64,000 nt of DNA from an uncultured Collinsella sp. (lineage in GTDB: Bacteria > Actinomycetota > Coriobacteriia > Coriobacteriales > Coriobacteriaceae). The notes beneath the pieces are model-generated. The model worked only from the letters and a program-made list of their open reading frames with translations. It did not search any database and had not been told where the DNA came from. Made by a program: the position numbers and the translations under genes. Shown one piece after another: positions 60,995 through 64,000 of this stretch. The stretch lies in contig CAUDNY010000006.1 in assembly GCA_958450865.1 (NCBI GenBank), forward strand, positions 1-64,000, given 5' to 3'. Numbering within the stretch: the first letter of the stretch is position 1; every line of letters begins with the position of its first letter.

Positions 60995-61189
60995 CTACGC
61001 TGCAGGGCAGACCGCAAAGACACGTGCGGAATATCCAACGCCATCGCACACCTTGGGGAAGGTGCAGAAGATGACGGCGCCCGTGGCGGGAAGCTCGTCT
61101 AGATGGTCCATGACCTCGATCTGATAGCGGTCGACCGAGAGGATGTACTGTTCGCCGGGGTAGGGGTAGGCGTCCTCACGCGTGGTCAC
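60995..61189 (-). CDS. Small hypothetical protein
   Basis: 64 residues, GTG start at 61189 with AAGGGAG 6 nt upstream, and a minus-strand terminator 77 bp beyond its stop. Sequence (EDAYPYPGEQYILSVDRY) is protein-like; no family recognised. It is divergent from the aldo/keto reductase gene. Confidence 0.55.
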   Translation of the reverse strand: MTTREDAYPYPGEQYILSVDRYQIEVMDHLDELPATGAVIFCTFPKVCDGVGYSARVFAVCPAA

Positions 61190-61351
61190 GCCCGGCTCCC
61201 TTCATCGGGCTTTTTGCTGATGTTAAAGCGGTGCCGTGAAGGCTCGATTTCTGCTGCGTTACGATACGTTCTCGATTGCGATTCCGATGTGTTTCGATGA
61301 CGTGACGGGTTTGTTTCGCCTTGTCAGGGCTTCGATGGGAGGGGAGGGGCC

Positions 61352-62542
61352 GTGCAGTATCGCGTTGACCCCAAAAGCGGCAACCGTATCTCGGCGTTGG
61401 GGCTGGGCTGCATGAGGTTTCCCGGTGCGCCGGGACGCCCGGATGCGAAGACTGCCGACGCCATCATCTCCCGTGCGGTGGAGCAGGGGATTAACTACCT
61501 GGACACGGCCTATCTCTATCCCGGTAACGAGGCGTGCGTGGGTGCGTCGCTTGAGCGCCTGGGCTTGCGCGACCAGGTTTTGCTCGCAACCAAGCTGCCG
61601 CATGCTTCGTGCAAATGCGCGGAGGATTTCGATCGGTTCTTCGACGAGCAGCTGCGTCGCCTGCGGACCGACCGTATCGACTATTACCTCATGCACAACA
61701 TTACCTCGCCCGCCCAGTGGGAACGTGTGGTGGCGTTGGGCATCGAGGACTGGATCGCGCATCAAAAGGCGGCGGGGCGCATTCGCCAGATTGGTTTTTC
61801 GTACCACGGCAGCGCGGCGGACTTCCTTACGATGCTTGACGCATATGACTGGGATTTTTGCCAGATCCAGTACAACTATGCCGGCGAGCATTACCAAGCG
61901 GGAACGGCGGGGCTCATGGCCGCCGCCGAGCGAGGCCTCGCGGTGTTTGTGATGGAGCCGCTGCTGGGCGGGCGTTTAGCGGGCAAGCTGCCGCCACGGG
62001 CCCGCGCTGTGCTCGATAGTGCCCGTGACCCGCATTTGCGCACTCCTGCCGCCTGGGGTCTTTCGTGGGTGTGGAATCATCCTCAGGTGACGATGCTGCT
62101 TTCGGGTATGACCGATACCGCGCAGGTAGATGAGAACGTGGTGTTGGCCGATCGGGCCCTGCCGGATTCGATGACAGCTACTCAGCTCGACACGATCGCG
62201 CACGTGCTGGATGAGTTTGAAAAATCGAATCGCGTGCCCTGCACGGGATGCGGCTATTGCATGCCGTGCCCTAAAGGCATCAATATCCCTGGATGTTTTG
62301 CCGCCTACAACGCGAGTTATGCGCACAGCTGGTTTACGGGTCTATCGCAGTACTTTACGGCGAGCGCGGTGCGTACAAGCGAGGCCAAGCTGGTGAGCAA
62401 TTGCGTCAAGTGCGGCAAATGCGCGCGCCACTGCCCACAGCATATCGATATCCCCGAGCGTCTCGATGACGTGCGCCGACGCTTCCAGCCTGGACCCGTG
62501 ACGGCAGTGCTTAAGGCCTTCGGCAAAACGCGCTCCTCGTGA
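61352..62542 (+). CDS. Aldo/keto reductase with C-terminal [4Fe-4S] domain
   Basis: 396 residues. About 1-280 is an aldo/keto reductase barrel: GLGCMRFPG, NYLDTAYLYPGNE (catalytic Tyr), ATKLP (Lys) and YYLMHNI (His). About 300-370 holds two ferredoxin-like motifs, CTGCGYCMPCP and CVKCGKCARHCP. Such proteins are common in strict anaerobes and likely pass electrons through the clusters; substrate unknown. Start GTG 61352 after GGGAGGGGAGG. Confidence 0.9.
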   Translation: MQYRVDPKSGNRISALGLGCMRFPGAPGRPDAKTADAIISRAVEQGINYLDTAYLYPGNEACVGASLERLGLRDQVLLATKLPHASCKCAEDFDRFFDEQLRRLRTDRIDYYLMHNITSPAQWERVVALGIEDWIAHQKAAGRIRQIGFSYHGSAADFLTMLDAYDWDFCQIQYNYAGEHYQAGTAGLMAAAERGLAVFVMEPLLGGRLAGKLPPRARAVLDSARDPHLRTPAAWGLSWVWNHPQVTMLLSGMTDTAQVDENVVLADRALPDSMTATQLDTIAHVLDEFEKSNRVPCTGCGYCMPCPKGINIPGCFAAYNASYAHSWFTGLSQYFTASAVRTSEAKLVSNCVKCGKCARHCPQHIDIPERLDDVRRRFQPGPVTAVLKAFGKTRSS

Positions 62543-62544
62543 CC

Positions 62545-62621
62545 CTTTTATAACTTGCGGTGGAATAGTTCCTGTTTGCGGCAGAATAGGGCTTAAACAG
62601 GGACTATTCCACCGCAACTGA
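62545..62621. repeat. Palindromic intergenic repeat, copy A
   Basis: Arms 62555-62577 and 62595-62617 pair at 22 of 23 positions (core TTGCGGTGGAATAG). The loop has TTTGCGGCAGAATAGGG. It fills the space between two genes and ends next to the GGGGG ribosome site of the Gfo/Idh gene. A second copy is at 63712-63788. Confidence 0.85.
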
Positions 62622-62632
62622 AGGGGGCTGTC

Positions 62633-63652
62633 GTGGGCCATCGGGATTCATGTAATGATTCGCGTGGGGTTCGTTGGGGCATTTTGGGCGCTGGGCACAT
62701 TTCTCATCGATTTGCATCGTCGCTCAAGAAGGTCGACGGGGCACGGCTGGTGGCTGCGGCCGGCCGCACTCCTGCACATGTCGAGGAATTTTGCCGAGCG
62801 TTTTCGATCGATGCTGCGCATGGCCATGCCTCGGTCGACAATAACGGCGACGCGGCTTATGACGCGCTGATTGCCGACCCCGATGTCGACGCAATCTACT
62901 TGGCTCTTCCGCATGGCATGCATACGCGTTGGGCCTGTCGCGCGCTGTGCGCCGGAAAGGCCGTGCTGTGCGAAAAGCCGGCCGTTTTGAGTGAGGAAGA
63001 GGCTCTCTCGATCGCCTCCACCTCTCGCGAGCGCGGCGTGCTGTTTATGGAGGCGATGAAGAATCGGTTTTGCCCGATGCGCACTCGCGTGAAAGACTTG
63101 CTTGCGTCGGGTGAGCTTGGCCGTATCGTCTCGATTGAAAGCGTGCAAAAGCTCGATTACGGCGAGTCTCCTTCGGGCTATCTGCTTGATCCGCTGCAGG
63201 GCGGCTGTCTATATGACATGGGCTGTTATGCGGTCGGTTGGTTTGAGGATTTGCTCGCGGGCGCGTGCGAGGTTTCGTCCCGTGAAGTTCGCTGGCGTGA
63301 CGTATCAGGCGGCCGTGTCGATTGGGCCGACGAGATCCATATGAGCGTCGGCGGTATACCCATTCATATGGTGTGCGACGGCAAAGCAGCATATGAAAGC
63401 CGCTTAACGATTGCCTGTGAGCGGGGCTCGTTGGAAATCGAGCGTCTTCATCGCCCCGAGCTCGCCCATGTGAAGTACTCCGACGGTCGAGCACTCGAAA
63501 TCGATGCACCATTTGAGGTCGATGATTTTTACGGTGAGGCATCGCATGCGACACAGCTCATTCAGGCGGGGAAACTCGAAAGCCCCATCATGTCCCTAGC
63601 CGCTACACAGCGCTGTGCGCACATCATCGATGCGATTCGCTTGAAACTTTAG
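62633..63652 (+). CDS. Gfo/Idh/MocA-family oxidoreductase
   Basis: 339 residues: VRWGILGAGHISHRFASSL (NAD(P) site), AVLCEKPAVLSEEEAL (EKP motif) and GGCLYDMGCYAVGWFEDLL (second domain). Substrate unknown. Start GTG 62633 with AAGGGGG 5 nt upstream. Only modestly similar to the oxidoreductase at 54113-55219. Confidence 0.88.
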   Translation: MGHRDSCNDSRGVRWGILGAGHISHRFASSLKKVDGARLVAAAGRTPAHVEEFCRAFSIDAAHGHASVDNNGDAAYDALIADPDVDAIYLALPHGMHTRWACRALCAGKAVLCEKPAVLSEEEALSIASTSRERGVLFMEAMKNRFCPMRTRVKDLLASGELGRIVSIESVQKLDYGESPSGYLLDPLQGGCLYDMGCYAVGWFEDLLAGACEVSSREVRWRDVSGGRVDWADEIHMSVGGIPIHMVCDGKAAYESRLTIACERGSLEIERLHRPELAHVKYSDGRALEIDAPFEVDDFYGEASHATQLIQAGKLESPIMSLAATQRCAHIIDAIRLKL

Positions 63653-63711
63653 GGCGTGGGGGCATGGCGCCAACGCCTGGAATGCCTTGGAGGCCTTTTC
63701 CCCTGATGCCT

Positions 63712-63788
63712 CTTTTATAACTTGCGGTGGAATATGGTCTGTTTGCGCCAAAATAGGGCACCAATAGACCGTATTTCACCGCAACTGA
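63712..63788. repeat. Palindromic intergenic repeat, copy B
   Basis: Arms 63722-63740 and 63766-63784 pair at 17 of 19 positions. It shares CTTTTATAACTTGCGGTGGAATA-like flanks and the loop TTTGCGCCAAAATAGGG with copy A. It ends 16 bp before the nfo start, again beside a G-rich ribosome site. Confidence 0.85.
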
Positions 63789-63804
63789 TGAGGGGGAGCT
63801 GGAG

Positions 63805-64000
63805 ATGCTGACGATCGGGTGTCATCTTTCGACGACGAAGGGCTATCGGGCAATGGGGGAGACGGCGTTGTCCATTGATGCCAATACCTTTGCGTTCTTT
63901 ACGCGCAACCCGCGCGGTGGCAAGGCAAAAGACCTTGACATGGATGACGTGGCGGCTCTGCGCGAGCTTATGGCGCAAAACGACTTTGGACCGCTGGTGG
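63805..64000 (+). CDS. nfo: Endonuclease IV, N-terminal part
   Basis: The first 65 residues up to the window edge match endonuclease [21 protein letters not shown] and [15 protein letters not shown]. The enzyme cuts DNA at abasic sites. ATG 63805 with AGGGGGAG upstream; the 3' end lies outside the window. Confidence 0.9.
   Translation, partial: MLTIGCHLSTTKGYRAMGETALSIDANTFAFFTRNPRGGKAKDLDMDDVAALRELMAQNDFGPLV

Noticed and set aside
1..64000. CRISPR array, prophage or restriction system
   Set aside because: No regularly spaced direct repeats, cas, phage structural, integrase or methylase genes were seen on either strand.

Overview
The window looks like a chromosomal segment of a Coriobacteriia actinobacterium, most likely Collinsella or a close relative. 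Reasons: high-GC third codon positions, an actinobacterial gene order (uvrA / uvrC-rapZ-whiA-gap-pgk-tpiA-secG), Opp/Dpp transporters with Tat-type lipoprotein binding proteins, anaerobic metabolism (NrdD/NrdG) and CCA-encoded tRNAs. The taxon is inferred from gene content and style; no 16S gene is present.

Layout. 1-11.8 kb: DNA repair and housekeeping: the end of uvrB, two flavoproteins and an Mrp ATPase on the minus strand, then uvrA, ybaK/ebsC, murJ and uvrC. 12.1-22.6 kb: a sialic-acid (nan) locus with a Dpp/Sat-like ABC transporter (binding protein, permease, a permease-ATPase fusion, an ATPase), two tandem AXE1-type esterases (the second lacks its nucleophile serine), nanA, a ROK kinase and nanE. 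It sits between uvrC and rapZ, which are neighbours in many actinobacteria. 22.7-30.8 kb: rapZ-whiA (no yvcK between them), then lower glycolysis gap-pgk-tpiA-gpmI, a REP-associated transposase flanked by inverted REP-like repeats, and secG. 31-37 kb: a complete oligopeptide ABC operon. 37-44 kb: a very palindrome-rich gap, tRNA-Leu, a SpoIIE-type phosphatase with a STAS-kinase fusion protein, a tRNA Gly/Cys/Gly array with a tRNA pseudogene, a GH13 glucosidase, and tRNA-Gly/Val. 44-49.3 kb: NrdR-controlled nrdD/nrdG and folate genes (folE, HD phosphohydrolase, folB). 49.3-64 kb: accessory metabolism: metallopeptidase, M19 dipeptidase, FKBP + UreE-like protein, HAD phosphatase, Fur-family regulator, acylphosphatase, two Gfo/Idh oxidoreductases, rnhA, LysR regulator divergent from metY (with a cysteine-containing leader peptide), secreted protein, panE-like reductase, Fe-S aldo/keto reductase and the start of endonuclease IV.

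The most striking unexplained structure is a set of long, nearly perfect intergenic palindromes with unrelated arm sequences but a similar nested-hairpin build (20.6, 21.8, 37.0, 37.3, 46.6 and 46.9 kb), plus one two-copy repeat family (62.5 and 63.7 kb). Other noteworthy items are the active/dead esterase pair, the antagonist-kinase fusion, tRNA genes separated only by terminators, the metY leader peptide, and an orphan UreE-like protein beside an FKBP. All functional statements come from reading motifs; no database search was run.
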